From: Sanguinoderma infundibulare
Lineage: Eukaryota > Basidiomycota > Agaricomycetes > Polyporales > Polyporaceae
Assembly (NCBI GenBank): GCA_032821775.1
Contig: JAVLRN010000002.1
Span: forward strand, 2,170,001-2,234,000
DNA: 64,000 nt
Direction: 5' to 3'
The notes beneath the pieces were generated by a model. It saw nothing but the letters and a program-made list of their open reading frames with translations. It did no database searches and was not told the DNA's origin. The position numbers and the translations under genes were made by a program. Positions 22,790-38,354 of this stretch are shown here, piece by piece. How positions within the stretch are numbered: the first letter of the stretch is position 1; every line of letters begins with the position of its first letter.

Positions 22790-23526
22790 TATCCCTCACT
22801 TCCAACCACCACCTCCCTCTGCCGGGGAACAATTATGTGTCCCTTAGCGAGGTTATAACCAACGACTTATTTTACAACGATGTCCTTTGTGTTTGCATTT
22901 CTAGTCGTTCGAATAAGCTCAGGTACGCACCAAATACTCACCCCGTGCCACGATGATTGATGAGCACCAGCAGAAAGTGCCATAGCCTGGTGTCCACCCC
23001 GTTTACACTCAAGGGGGAGCAGATAACAATGCAGACGGTCTGCTGCCGCACCGCCTTTTGTTCAAGGCGCACCCTCGCCCGGTTCCCTCCGCCGCACCGG
23101 CCGACATCCAATAGAAAGACCTAGCCGACGACGACGACAGGGCACGACCCGGCCACCAGTCAAGCACGCTTTGACGTATTACGCCGTTTGTTTTCCAGAT
23201 GTGGATGGACTTGTGATTGCGCAAGGCCGTGCGCGCAGTCATCACCGTCAGACACTCCGCTTTTGAAATCGACGCTTTCTCATGTATGGCAAGAGGTCGT
23301 TCGCGCCCCGCAGTCCTTTGTGGTGTATATAAAGGCGTCGGCTCTTTGCGCCTGATTGTTCGGGAGCTGGAGTACTTAGCACCCTCACCCCCACCTCTTC
23401 TCTGGCTTTCCTACCGTTTACTCGATCTCCCCAACCACCCGAGGATTGGCACGCCAGCTTCCGCCGTTCAGGACGCCGTGAAGAATCGATCTCTGAGCCC
23501 TTCCCTCTAGTCACCACACGCTCCTC
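22790..23526 (+). promoter_or_regulatory. Intergenic region with TATA box of the cyclin gene
   Basis: No gene is seen in this stretch. TATATAAAGG at about 23326-23335 lies about 195 bp upstream of the cyclin ATG, followed by a pyrimidine-rich leader (CCCCCACCTCTTCTCTGGC). The minus-strand ORFs at 23009-23245 and 23248-23658 have no recognisable motif and cross the promoter. Confidence 0.5.
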
Positions 23527-24716
23527 ATGGCCGACGCATCCGCGCACTCCCATACCGCCCCACTCAGGATACAGAAGAAGAGGACGCATGCCGAAGCCAA
23601 CGAGAAGCCTGTGGTAAGCACAATCACTGGTCATATGCGCGTTGTTGACCCTTGACACTTCTCCGGCCCAATTTTTAGGCTCAATACTGGGGCAATGAAG
23701 AGATCGCTACTCTCTGTTCGAGATTCGTGGTCCACTTATTGCAGTGCAATGATGGGCCACTTCCAAGCGAAGCCACCGTTCCATACGCTCCCCGCCCGCG
23801 GTTGGCCGAGTTCATCGCCTACGTCCTCAGCCGCGCCAGACTTCACTCATGTGTGACCTTCCATGCGCTGTACCTCATCCTGCAGCTGAAGATAAGGTTT
23901 CCGAACATGCGTGCCCATGACGGCCACCGACTGTTCCTGGCAGCGTTCATGCTCGCAGCCAAGTATCTCAACGACGATTCGTATGGCATCAACAGTTGGC
24001 TGAAAGTCGCTATGAGTATTTTCACTGCCGGGAGTGTCAAATTGATGGAGCGCGAGTTGCTCCGGCACCTCGAATGGCATCTGTTCGTGGTCCCGAGCGA
24101 GCTGGAGGCCTTCGAGGCGGCGGTGCGCCTCCACTTCAAGGGACCCGGTCCGTACCCCCCTTACACCCTTCTCGCACCTCCGAGGCCGTCCACAACGCCG
24201 ATCAATGGGCAGACGGCTGGTACGACTCCCCCTCCCTCCGTCGCTGGGCCGTCGTTGCAATCACCGTCGATTTCGCCCTCATGGCAATCGCCATCGACTG
24301 CGCTCTCGTCGCAACCACCATCGACTTCGCACTCGAAGCCTATGCCGCCTCCCGCCCCCATTCCCGTGCACGTCGGGGTCCCATCCGCGTCCTACGTGCA
24401 CCAAACGCCCCCTGGTCCCGACACTCCCGAGTCTTCGACATCGACGTCGACATCCCCCGCGTCGGCCAGGTCGCCCTTCACCCCACCCGGCCCTGAGGAC
24501 CGCTCGATTCGGCTTGCGATCAGCGAAGCCATGGCCATGAGGATCAACGCCCCCTCGCAGCTGCCCGCGACGGTGTCGTACCCACCTTGGAGGTCGAGTG
24601 CGCATGCGCATGTCTACCCCCCTGCGGTGCGCAACGTACCCGCGGATATGGCCAACGTCCCCGACGAGTCGATGGCGGGCCGCTACTTCGCACGCGCGAT
24701 TCCCTATGTCTGGTAG
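23527..24716 (+). CDS. PCL/Pho80-type cyclin
   Basis: Two exons (23527-23613 and 23679-24716), 374 residues. The cyclin box covers about residues 35-165: LAEFIAYVLSRARLHSCV, FHALYLILQLKIRFPN, GHRLFLAAFMLAAKYLNDDS, NSWLKVAMSIFT, LMERELLRHLEWHLFV. This is the pattern of Pho85-partner cyclins of the Pcl1/2 group, which link a CDK to cell cycle and polarity. The C-terminal half is S/T/P-rich with many SP/TP sites, fitting regulated turnover. Exon 1 ends KRTHAEANEKPV and the second exon continues in frame. Confidence 0.85.
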
Positions 24717-26117
24717 TCCCCTGGTCTAATGCGGCGCTGCCGGTGAGCACGAGGATGTCTAGGTTTATCGTGAAGTACCTCACGCAGGGTAGAATGTGCG
24801 TACTCACGGAGTCGTGTGGTGGTGTGGTTCGGGAAGATTGTTGTCTCTTGGTTCTTTTCATCGTTCATGCTCTGCCATCGGATATTGGTTCTCGCCAGGC
24901 TTGCGCGCCACTGCATCCACCCAACTTGGTCCAAGTTCACTCCTTCTATTTACTGTATGACGGCTTGCTTGCCGTGTCTGGCCTATTTGTATTCCTATAG
25001 TCCAACTCGCTTCTCTCCTTATAAAATCATTGTTATTAATTTGATATGGTCGGGCCAGTGGTGGTTCAGTGGTAGGCTCGCGCCGGACATCACCGAGGGT
25101 GGCGTGAAAAACCATCATGCCGCACCCGCGCGACAGCTCGCTCGGGCGGTGGAGTTCTCACGCAATTGGGGTCTGCATTCGGGCCGCTGTTCTGGTAGCC
25201 TTGGATGAATGAGTAGAGCTTGCGAAAGCTTGCGTTCGCTGGGCAGTGGAACGGATGCAACGAGCCGCCGCTGGGCGTCTCTGCATAAGGGCAAGTTTGG
25301 GTACGCACGGAGGGCTTCGAGGACAAACAAGGTTTCATGCATCCTCACTGGCAGCCCAAGCCCGGGCCAGGAATGGGTCCTAGAAACGCGCGTGACCATC
25401 TTTCCTCGCGAATGGAACATCAAACGTTTGCAGGAAGGTGTCACTGTACATTGGCCTACTCATTCGTGAATTGTCGCTGTTCAGCTTGCCTGACGTGCAT
25501 CACGGTGCTTCCTCCCTTAGCTGGTCTGGACACGTCCAATTGATCGCCGCATCCACTCCGTATCCACGCGAAGGACGAGTAAGAGTCTACTGAAAGACGT
25601 CGTTCATGGGTTCCATCGCTGCGTACTTCGCCGTTCGATTCAACACGTCAACCATGCATGATGATCCTGGTGGAATTCATTACCGCGCTGCAAAGAAGCG
25701 GCAGCGGCGGCGGGGGACTCAAACTACCAAAGCTTGTGCAGCTGAGCTGGGTGAGAGTGGTGTGTGTGTGAGGAGAGTAAGGGCGCAGAAAGGACACTGG
25801 TACCGGCTACAAGTACTAACGAAATAAGTGCCTGCGCGCGTGCGGCGCGCGACAGCAAAACTGTAATGTACGGTCAATAAAACGTGATGCTACTTTTTGC
25901 GAAGAGTCAATCTATACGATGGATGCTGCTGTGGACGGTCGTGATGCGGGAGGGTAACGATAGCGTGAGCGCGAGCAATGGTAATGACGATAAGTAGCGG
26001 TCGTCTATCGACGATAAAGCACTGGGGGGAGGAGCAAACGAGAGGAATGGACGAGGGGAGGTGGCGCGTGGAGAGCGGGGGATAGGCGATGAGATCATAG
26101 ACGAAAAGAGTGGGAAT
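24717..26117. other. Intergenic, 1.4 kb, no gene seen
   Basis: This stretch holds the 3' flanks of the convergent cyclin and Hsp70 genes. Short ORFs (24816-25208, 25115-25444, 25606-25827) have no motif and no splice-supported extension. No tRNA, repeat pair or transposon end was seen. Confidence 0.5.
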
Positions 26118-28856
<2,739 letters not shown>

Positions 28857-28953
28857 GGTGGTAGGGGGAAGAGGAAGGGGATGCCGCCAGCGTATCCGCT
28901 CTCTCAATTTTTGTAATGCCCTTGCTTACGTAACCCGACACCGTTAGTCCCCG

Positions 28954-29006
28954 CCAATGGCACGCGTCCCCGCCAATGGGCCTTGCACCCTGGAATTTTC
29001 CGGAAT
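28954..29006 (-). promoter_or_regulatory. Hsp70 promoter: perfect heat-shock element and two CCAAT boxes
   Basis: At 28992-29006 three contiguous 5-base units read GGAAT-TTTCC-GGAAT, an exact nGAAnnTTCnnGAAn site for HSF, 136-150 bp before the Hsp70 ATG. Two CCAAT motifs (28954-28958 and 28973-28977, plus strand) lie between it and the gene. A duplicated CAGGCGCCTG palindrome (about 29013 and 29031) sits just upstream. Confidence 0.8.
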
Positions 29007-30237
29007 CCAGACAGGCGCCTGCCACCTCACCAGGCGCCTGAGCGATTTGCCTCCGTACTTGTCTGATCCGGGCCATTCCCTTGCGCGAGGATACAGAAAT
29101 TGTTCAAACCGCTCGGCCATTCGGAACGCTCTTTCATATCCTTCCTTACTCGGTGAGATACGGAAGGCCTATCAACAATGGAATTGGTAGGCAAATCCCC
29201 CGTCGACACCCAGCTCCCACCGAGCCGTCTGTAGAAAGAGACATATATATACAACAGCATCCATCTTGCTCGAAACAGGCCTGAAAACCCCACGGAGAGC
29301 AATATTCCGGCCTTGGGGTCCTTTGCGACAGTCGATGCTTGCCTCGGTGTATCCATCTATTTTGTTTGCATTGAACCAATCGACTTCGGGGGACTACTAG
29401 TTAGGTCGAAACGCACAAAGTTATTCGGATGTAAAGCCTAGTTGAAGAACGTACAGCCCTGGAACAATGCACCGCATGTCTGGTGTTGAGCCTCGTTGAC
29501 TCCATGGCACGGCTGTCTAAAAGCCGATGAGACAATATTTTCGTCAGTGGTCACCGGGCCCAAGGTCTTGGCTCTTGGCGATGTAAGAAGCTTATGCTTC
29601 CGAGGGTCACCGGGAAGGTGAGCGGCTGAACAGTACTAGTGGGTTCAGGCAGTCGCAGATACACGGTCAATACCTCCTCGGTTCGAGCGAAAGGATGATC
29701 CCGAGGCTTACGTTTGCACAACCGCCTGTGTAGGGCCATGTAGATTCTACAATCACTCCAATCCTCGCTTCGAGCGTTGTGAGAGACCAAAAACCGGATA
29801 TTATCGTGCAATACTGTGCGATGTAAGAAGTACACACTAATGCAAACACCAGCGCGCCATGCGTGCAATATGACACACCAAGAGTGCGAGCGTGATAGAG
29901 AGAGAGAGACGCGGGAGAGAGAGGATAACAGGACAGTAGGGGAATCGCATCGCAGTACTTATTAACAGCCAGACAGGACGGACGACGGTCGGTGAGTGTG
30001 CGCGCAGGCGCGACGCATGTATGTCGCCGCATGGCGGCGAGCCAACGGCGGACGGTGGAATGATGCGGGATGTACAATAGACAAATCATGGGATAGGCAG
30101 GGCAGCGTGGGAGGCAGCAGACAGAGCACGGATACAAGATGTGGGATGAGACGTGACGATGCAGAGACAGACAGAGTGAGATGCAGGCAGGCAGGTAACG
30201 TAAGCAGATATAATACCAGTGTCTATGTAATAACGGC
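29007..30237. other. Intergenic between Hsp70 and eIF4G, no gene seen
   Basis: This is the upstream flank of Hsp70 and the 3' flank of eIF4G. The longer ORFs (29667-30290 minus, 29996-30484 plus) are low-complexity Cys/His/Ser frames without motifs. The region 29880-30200 is purine-rich with GAGAGAGA and CAGACAGA runs. Confidence 0.45.
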
Positions 30238-33125
30238 CTATGACGACAGGAGCGCGAGCAGCTGGTCGCTGTCCATCGACTTGCTCGCAAGTCGTGTCCG
30301 GCGTTCCTCGTCGTCGTGTAAGTGCGCGCCCTTGATCATGATCGCGAACAGGTCCAACGCCTTCGGCGCGTCGATGACGATGTCGTCTATAATCTCCGCC
30401 GTCGGCGTGAAGCCCTCCTCGAACGACGCTGGTGAGCACAGATTTCGAGAGATGGCACGATCGAAGAGGTCCGCGACGAGCTGAGCGTCCGCCTGCTTCG
30501 ACTCGATCGCCCTGGTGACCAGCTTGTCGACGAGCAGATGTCGGTGTTCTGTCGGGAGCTTCGTGAAGTACACCTCTGCCTCCTCGAGATCACGAATCGA
30601 GAAGAACTCCTTCAAGTCCTCCGTGATACGCGTCTTGGCCTCAGACTCGGACATCGACGGCGTGCCAGACGGCTCTTCGTCGCCCTCGTCCTCGGAGTTG
30701 ACGGTGGACGCAGCAGGGGTAGACTCCGACTTGTCGAGCGGAACCGTGCGAGGCAGCAGCTGGAGCTTTCTCCGCTGGGGAGCGCCGCCCTCGGGAGCAC
30801 CACCAGGTCCAAGATCGATAGAGCTCTTCCGGCTCGGGGGACGGCTCGACTTGCCGGTGACCTCCGCAGCGATCTCGGGGTTCCCGCTGAGCATCGAGAA
30901 CATGTTCGTCGAACCTTGACGAATCGTCGATTCCCGGCTCTTCGTCTTGTCGCCTTTCTGGAAGACGGAGCTGGGTCCGAAGGTCATCGGTGCCGACTTG
31001 TCGATCTTGCCGAACTTCGACAAGTCACCAGCCTTGGACGCCGGACGAGTTGCAGTACCACCAGCAACAGCCCAACCATCGGGGCCCACCTGAGGATGGT
31101 CGCCGCGCTCTCCGCCGCGTCTTGAACCGCCACGGGACATGCTCAGCGTACGATTGAAGGCATCCTTCTCTTGAGCGAGCAGCTTCTCCTTGGCAGCCTA
31201 TTCAAGCACAGCGCGATGAGCACTTGAGGTCTTGGGGAAAGAACTTGTACATCTACGCACCTGTTCGTGAAGAGCAGCGAGCGTTGTGGGGGCGGCCATC
31301 TGATTCCGCGGAATCCACTTGCGCTCGCGCAATTCGATAACGTCCTTACGAGACGTTGCCAATGAGTATGTCACGTCGCAAGACGACGATGAAAAGCAAC
31401 TTACCTGCAGCATGAACTGCATGCGCGAGTTCACGTTCCCGCTTTTCGTCAGCTCCTTCATCCGCGAGAAGTACACGTCCATATGCGCGCGGGCCTTTGG
31501 GGTGTCCAAAATCTGGCCGACGGTCGTCAAGAGTTTGCACAAGCTCTCGATCTCCTCCTCCTCCGGGTTCTCAACGTTGCCCAGCAGCTTCTTCACGCAC
31601 TCGTGCATGATTCGCTCCGTGAGCATCTGTAGCTTGAACAGCTCGCCGATGAACTTGATGAGACCCAGACCTTGACGCTTTGCCTTCTGCGCGGCGTAGT
31701 ACTCCTCCGAGTACAGGGCACTCTCCTCATCTTTGTTGTCCCCTGCGGCGGCCTTCGCAGCTTGGTCCTGGGTCGCCTTCGTGGCGGCCGCGGCGGCAGT
31801 GGCCTCCTTAGCTACCCAACCGCGCTCGAAGTCCTCTTGACAACGGTTGAGTAGGTACTTGCGGAAAAGTTGCCCACCGGCAATGGGCTTTCCCTCGGCG
31901 TTCTTGATGCCGTCGTCCCGGACGTTGGGGCTGATCTGCTCCATCATCTTCCTGCAGAGGCGAGCGTACATCTCCGACCACGTAGCCTCGTCCGTCGCCT
32001 TCTCGAACACGAGACGGATGACCTGGATGAGCGTCCGGCCGTCCTTCTCCTTCTCTGACCTGTTCGCCCACGCGATGATCTGGTCGGAGATGGAGTCGAA
32101 CCGCTCCATCGTGAGCTTGTTTAGCAACGAGCGGACCTTCCGGTCGACGACTTCGGGCGACTCCGTGTCCACGAGTTGAGCCTTCTTCGACAAGCTGCCA
32201 GCCGTCCAGCGGTTCGCGGAAACCTCCAACGGCACGACAGGTTCGAGCATCTGGGCATTGGCGAGCGTGGACGTCGGTCCGAATGAACTGCCCTGACCCG
32301 GCGGGGCCGCGGGCCGGTCCTTGTCGCGCTTGCCTCCACGCTGACTCCGAGTGCGGCCGCTGTTGGAGTGCCCGGGACCGCCTTGACTCGATGAACGAAC
32401 CATGGGCGACGGGCGCCCGAACGGCATGCCGGGCGGACCGCTGCCCGACATCGATACAGAACGCGTCGACGCAGCGAAGCGTTCATCGCTCGTCATCTTA
32501 TTCGTAGGCGTCGAGAACTGTCCCATCGTGAAAGGGTTGACGGCCGGCTTGCTGAATCCAGAGATGCCAAGTCCGACGGAGGCCTGGCGGGGAGGGGGCC
32601 TAGGGTTGCGGGGCCCGCCCATGGCGAAGCTCTGGTCAACGGGCTCGAGACCGATGGCGTCCAGAGGTGGCAAAGAGTCGGGCTTCTCCTTGCAGACAGC
32701 CATGAACTGCAACAAGAAGTCACGGTCATAACTAATATGATCGACGTGAGTACGACTGAACAGAGCGCGCGCGACAAGTAACGTACCGGAACTTGCCCTG
32801 CTTCGCGTTGACGTTGAGCTCCGGTTTCGGGCTCTTGACACCCTCGGGGTACTGGATACTCCCAATGTCCTCAATGATGCGAGCGGTCGCCAACGCTGAG
32901 GGGAGAGCTGTGGGGATCGCCGGATTCTTCGTCCCGGAGAGGTCGAGACGACCTGGACGACGCTTACCGTCCGAAGACGTCAGCGACGTGTCAATCCGGA
33001 GAGGCGCCTTGTCGGAGACCTTGTCCTTGGACTCCTCCTTCGTCGCCTCATCCGTGGCCTCCGTCATCTCTTCGGGCTCCTGGACTTCACCCTCTTCAGG
33101 CTCGTCCTTAGTCTCCTCAGCAACA

Positions 33126-33163
<38 letters not shown>

Positions 33164-35085
33164 CGCCGCCGCCGCCGCCGTGGCAGCAGCCTCCGCCTCT
33201 GCCTTGGCTTTCTCCTCAGCTTCTCGCGCTGCACGCTCCTCCTGCTCCTTCCGCGCCCTCCCCTCGGCCTCCTTGCGCAACCGCTCAGCCTCCTCCTCCT
33301 TCCTCTTCCGTTCCCTCTCTTCCTCTTCCTTCCGTATCCTCTCCTTCTCTTCCTCCTCCTTCCGTATCCGCTCCTCCTCTTCGCGCTTAGCCTTCTCCTC
33401 TGCTTCACGCTTCTTCTTCTCCTCGGCGTCCCTCTTCGCCTTCTCCTCGGCCTCCTTCTTGGCCTTCTCGGCCTCCTTCCTCGCCTTCTCGGCCTCCTCC
33501 TCCGCTAATCGCTTCTTCTTGGCCTCCTCAGTCTCTAACCGGATTTGTACTGGCCGACGCGCGGGAGAGCTGGGGGTGATGGGGGACGCAACGGTGGCGG
33601 GTGCCTGTTTCTTGAAGCGCTCGAGATCGACCTCCTGCCCAGATTCGGACTTGATCGTCACGCGCTTCGGCGTGAAGGTACTGGCATTCGAGTTCAGGCG
33701 GGAGATACCGCCTCCAGGCGCGTTGCTTGTTGCGGGTGTTGATGGTGTGGAGGAGATGCTAGACAGGCTAGCCGTGTGCGCATGGGGGGACGGCGTAGTA
33801 TGGGGAGCGTGTGCGTTCGGGGGCAGGGCGGGCGTCAGTGTAGGCGTGCCAGGCGCATGGAGCGGCGGTTGTTGCCCTCTCGGAGACATCGGCAGACCTG
33901 GCATAGGGGCCCCTGGTGGTCCCTGCGGTGGATGTTGAGGCGGCAGGTGTTGCGGCATCCACTGAGGCGTCGGATAGGGATTGTAGGTGTGTTCCATCGG
34001 CATGCCCGGATAGTACTGCAAATGTGGTTAAACGCACTAACTCGAACACGTTCATTCGCCGGAGAACTTACGTAGAAATTCCACGGTTGGACAGGCACAG
34101 GCCCTCCTGGTTGGGCGTGGGGAACCGGTTGCAGCTGGCCACCATGAGGTGGCCCCATTCGAGGGCTAGGCATAGCCGCCGGCAACGCTGCTGAAGGCGG
34201 CCCACCAGGAGGTGCAGGTGGCCGCCCGTTTACGTTCCCATTGGTCATTTGGCGAGGGAAGCTGGGTGACCTTGGAACCCCCGGACTCGCTACGGGCACT
34301 CCATTTTGCTGCGGTCGGAAGTTGCTATACGGAGCGCCCATCTGAGAAGGCGATGCTTGATGGGGTGGTTGTCCTTGCGGAGCAAGCGAGGACTGAGGAA
34401 GAGCAGATGGACGATGGGAGGGGGAAGAAGTTGTGGACGTGGATGGGGCATCGGAGCTCTTGTTTTGGAAGAGGCTTTTGACGTCGAACTTGGGCTTGGT
34501 AGTCGACGAAGCTCCTGAAGCCGAAGAAGCGATAGATGTGGATGCAGGGGTTGCGGACGTTGATGGGGCGGTCGAGGATGAGGGAGATGATGCGGCGGCT
34601 ATAGCTGACGGAGGTGTCCCTGTCGAGAACGAGGTCGTCCGCGAATGGATCTTCCCGTTCGGGTTCGCTGGTACGGTGCCGAAAGACTTGATCCCGTCAG
34701 GTTTGATCGTCGGGGCAGGAGCAGGGGAAGACGAGATAGGTGCAGAGGCGTCGTCGATGGACCCAAAAGTCACCGACGACCCTGGAGACGGTGAGATCTT
34801 GGTCGCCGTGGGCTGTGCATGAGGGATAGGATACGCACCTGATTTTGAGGCATTTGAAGGGGTTCGTGCTCCTACTCCATCCTTGAACGCTACACCCTGT
34901 CCCAACGTGCTCGGTCGTCTAGAGTGGCTAGTTGGTGCTGAAGGAGCGTTAACAGAAGGAGCGGGAGATTGCGGTCGGGTGGACGGCGCTGTCGAAGTAT
35001 TCGCTGGCGGGCCCTTTGCCCAAGCTGACTTTGACGAAAGCTGGGACGACGTCTTTGGTGCAGAAGCCGTTGAGGATTTGCTCAT
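30238..35085 (-). CDS. Translation initiation factor eIF4G
   Basis: A large multi-exon gene, about 1,500 residues. Order: S/T/P-rich N-terminus (MSKSSTASAPKTSS); a proline- and glycine-rich stretch (HAQPGGPVPVQPWNFY); a long Lys/Glu/Arg coiled region (about 33,560-33,200) ending in polyalanine; then KFR-YDRDFLLQF, which fits the eIF4E-binding rule YxxxxL-hydrophobic and is interrupted by an intron after KFR. The MIF4G domain follows (RSLLNKLTMERFDSISDQI, FRKYLLNRCQEDFERGW, LIKFIGELFKLQML). An RGG/G-rich stretch (SRGGSRRGGERGD) and a C-terminal MA3-like domain (HRHLLVDKLVTRAIES) end the protein. It scaffolds eIF4E, eIF4A and eIF3 on capped mRNA. The start at 35085 opens the longest clean frame. 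Confidence 0.92.
33127..33183 (+). repeat. Trinucleotide repeat (CTG then CCG) in eIF4G
   Basis: About eleven CTG units run into about five CCG/GCC units. On the coding (minus) strand they encode a polyalanine run broken by a single Thr. Pure repeats of this kind vary in length between strains. Confidence 0.85.
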
Positions 35086-35567
35086 TCTAGGAGCGGGATG
35101 AGCTGGAGGGGGTAATGAGGGGGTATAAAGACGCACGAAATGCAGCGATGGGTTTGATTGATAATTGGACTTGGCGTCGCGTGAAGGTCGGTCGTGAAAG
35201 CTGACCTGCCTGCAGGCGAACGAAGGGTCGCGAGGAGGATCTAAAGCTCTGAAAGCCGGATGCTGGACGGTCAGCAATCCGTCGTATGTCTGTCCAGGTG
35301 GAAGACGGAGGCAAGCTGCAGCCAGGACCTCGAGACAAAAAATCAGGGCCTGCCGCCCGGACCCCGAAACCGCTGGCACCGCAACCCCCTCAGTGACATC
35401 ACGGCCTCCGTGCCCTGCAGCAACAGCCTGGAGCCCACCAGATTCTCATGCATTCTTTCTATACAGAACGGACCCACAGCTGACATTTCATCCTTTCAAT
35501 ATCTGCGCACTACAGCCCGAAACAAACGCACGTTCTCTCTCTCGCAATTTCTGAGAATAACCTAATC
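35086..35567. other. Intergenic, promoter side of eIF4G
   Basis: 480 bp between eIF4G and the downstream end of the amidohydrolase gene on the same strand. No clear TATA box. The ORF at 35260-35565 has no motif. Confidence 0.4.
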
Positions 35568-37479
35568 CTACGACTGCACAACTAAGCCTTCCACGCGGCT
35601 GGTCACCGGCACCACCCGCCCTCCCTGGATGACCGCGAACAGATGGTCCTCCGGATAGTCAAGAACCGTCACGTCGTCGAGTGGGTTCACATCCAACACC
35701 AGCAGATCTGCGTAACTTCCCGGCGCGATCCGCCCTAGTCTGTGGTCACCCAACATGGTCGCTTGCAACGGCGGACCACTCGTTAGCCACGACGCTACCG
35801 CCAATTACGCTGCGGAAAACCGACCTGCGTTGCTCGTGGCATGCTGTAGAACTTTCGCCGCGGGTAGTACAGAACTCCGTACTGTGAACTATAGGGTAAG
35901 TTCAGCTCACGCTAACATGCTCGACATTCTCGCGCTAGGCTCACCTCCTCGGTTTGCAATGCATGCATTGACGTAAGCAAGTCAGACCCGCTGTAGAACA
36001 GACGTCAAGGACGATTTCAAAATTATCCATGGCGTCTTACTAGCAGATAGTAACTCCTGCCTCATCAGCGATCTTGAGCGCGTCGAGACCCCGTGCCATG
36101 ACTTGCTCATTCTTGACCTTGCCTTCTGGTGGGAGAAAGTCCTCAAATGGTGGACGAACCATAATCCCATAACACGAAAGCGTAGGCGTCAGGAAAATAG
36201 CCTTCTGAGCCATCCTTCCTAGTGAATTAGATCCAAGAACTCTGTCTGCATAACGATGCTGTGCTCACAGCTGGGCCGTTTCGCGACTGATCAAGTTCCC
36301 ATGCTCGATGCCCTTCACTCCATTGTCGATAGCGTGGCGCACGGAAGCGTCCGTATAGGCATGTGCCGTGGCTGCCGCATGCCGTCACTGACCAGGACGT
36401 TGCGCATGATAATGGGGAATCCTACTGTGCTTATTTCCCATCTGCTCACAGGTCGTCGTGATCGCCTGGATCTCCTCCGCCGTGAATTGGACAGTCTCGA
36501 TCGCATCCGTGGGCGAGGCCACTCCCCCTCCACACATGATCTTGATGAAGTCTGCACCTCCTTTGAGCTCTTCCCGTGTCGCCTTCAGGACCGCTGGGAC
36601 ACCGTCAGCCGTCCGGCCGAGGGATGGCGAATGGCCCGCACAGCACCCGGAGCTGCTTCCGGAAGGTCCAAAGTCCGCATGTCCGCCTATTACGAGAATG
36701 AGCATGTGACGGGATAACATTCCACCATTTTACCAACCCGTTTGCGAGAGAGCCTTGCCGCATTGGATCAGACGGGGCCCGGAGATAAGGCCTTCCGCAA
36801 TGGCAGTCGCCAACGCCTTGCTGGCCCCGCCTATTTTATCTCAGTTATTTTGGTGCATGTCAAAGTACAATATCAACGTACCTGCATCACGGACTGTCGT
36901 GAACCCCCGGAGGAGCATCTCTGTGCGAGGTTTCAGGCAGAATCCAACGTACAGGAGGGTGGGACTACTGACCTCGCAGGACATAGGTCGACCTCAAGTG
37001 TATAGCTTGCGCTGGGGTTTGAACGAGTTCGGACATCGTCTTTACTCCAGGAACAGCAATGACATGGACATGGCAGTCGATAAGTCCCCTACGAGGCGCA
37101 TGTGATGAGCGGTGTGCCGTGACACTTCGCATGATTGGCAGACGTACGGGCAAAGGAACATTCCGGTCAAGTCGACGGAGACTGCTGGTGGATCTTTCAA
37201 CGATGCACTGGGTTCCGTCCCAACAGAGGTCACAGAGAGGATCAACCCGTTCTCTACGACCACATCCTGTGGCCCTTCCAGCAGTCTGGAATTGGCGGGA
37301 TCTATAACCCGCACATTCCGGAAGACCAAGCCCGGAGGACTCGATCTCACCCAAGGCTTGAGCGCAAGCTTTGGCAAGCTATCAAGCAGAGTCAATGGCT
37401 CGACCTTACACATGGGCACGGATGGTAATACTGACAGTGTGTCCCTCGTCTTGTCTGGAGAACCTGGAAAGCGTGCCAT
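35568..37479 (-). CDS. Metal-dependent amidohydrolase (imidazolonepropionase/prolidase-like)
   Basis: Multi-exon gene, roughly 440-450 residues. After the N-terminal strand (GLVFRNVRVIDPANSRLLEG, VVVENGLILSV) an intron with donor GTACGT precedes GLIDCHVHVIAV, the HxH metal motif. Next come MLLRGFTTVRDAGG-type sequence, SGPRLIQCGKALSQTGGHAD and GADFIKIMCGGGVASP (the barrel lysine). HAIDNGVKGIEHGN carries a metal-ligand His. YGSDLLTSMHALQ has the catalytic Asp, and ATMLGDHRLGRIAPGSYADLLVLD closes the small domain. Joining the codon split by the last intron gives NAATMLG, the family consensus. The family hydrolyses cyclic amides, Xaa-Pro dipeptides or similar; the substrate is not readable. All key residues are present. 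Confidence 0.85.
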
Positions 37480-38354
37480 CGTCCAACCCGGAACCGTCGG
37501 CCAGCGTCTGTAGAATTCAAGGTCCTCGGAGTCGAAAGCAACGAGTTGGTAGTTGAGTAGTATGCTAGATTGCCAAATTAGTCACGAGTTATGAAGCACT
37601 CCCCTGAGAAACAAGAACCTTGATAAGATACAACGATCCGCGATGGGAAAGGATCCGGATGTGGCAGGACGGTGGCGAGGAGGGCCGTTCTGATAAGAAC
37701 AAGTTCCGACATCGTATGAGGTGGCAGACCCAAGGATGGCAGTGATGTGGACAGGACATCTCTATGAGCTTCGGATAACTACAGACAGATGCTGGTGGTC
37801 GGCACGATTGTTAAAGTTCAGGTCCTAGGACGCCGGACGGAGGAGCTGTGAATGTATGCTATCACTGTGTGAAGACAAACGTGTGAACTTCGGATAAGCG
37901 GGCGTCGATGAGCCGCAGGTTGTTGCAGACTCACCGTCATCTTTCAGCCACCGTACACAAGTGTACGCCGCACAAGTCAAGGTGCAGTTTTCTGATCATC
38001 CTAGAGCACCATAACCGCTAATTCCTCATGACCCCTACTTTGCGGATACGCCGCAGTCTCCTCCTTGAGGCTCAAATGCTCTGCGGTGTCCACTCTCGTT
38101 GCCATGCTGCTTCGCAAACCGTAGGGCGACAATGTCTATGTCAGAAAATTGCCTTTATGAGCCACAGTTCTTGAGTGAGTCGGATTTAAATATCAGACAA
38201 CAATAGATTTTTGCGGTGTTAAATGCAGGCTACTGTCTTATCCATTTAGGTATCGACCTGGGGATGTTACGATGAACTAGGCGCCTACGGGATAGCAAGC
38301 GTCGAAAAACGTGAGAGACACCGAGACTACTGTATGACAACAGATGCCATCTAG
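37480..38354. other. Intergenic, 0.9 kb, nothing recognisable
   Basis: No ORF of note, no tRNA fold and no repeat ends were seen between the amidohydrolase start and the 3' end of the unknown gene at 38355. Confidence 0.5.

Noticed and set aside
32793..33938. 381-residue plus-strand ORF opposite eIF4G
   Set aside because: It is the antisense of the Lys/Glu and alanine repeats and reads as Ser/Phe/Ala low complexity; no domain.
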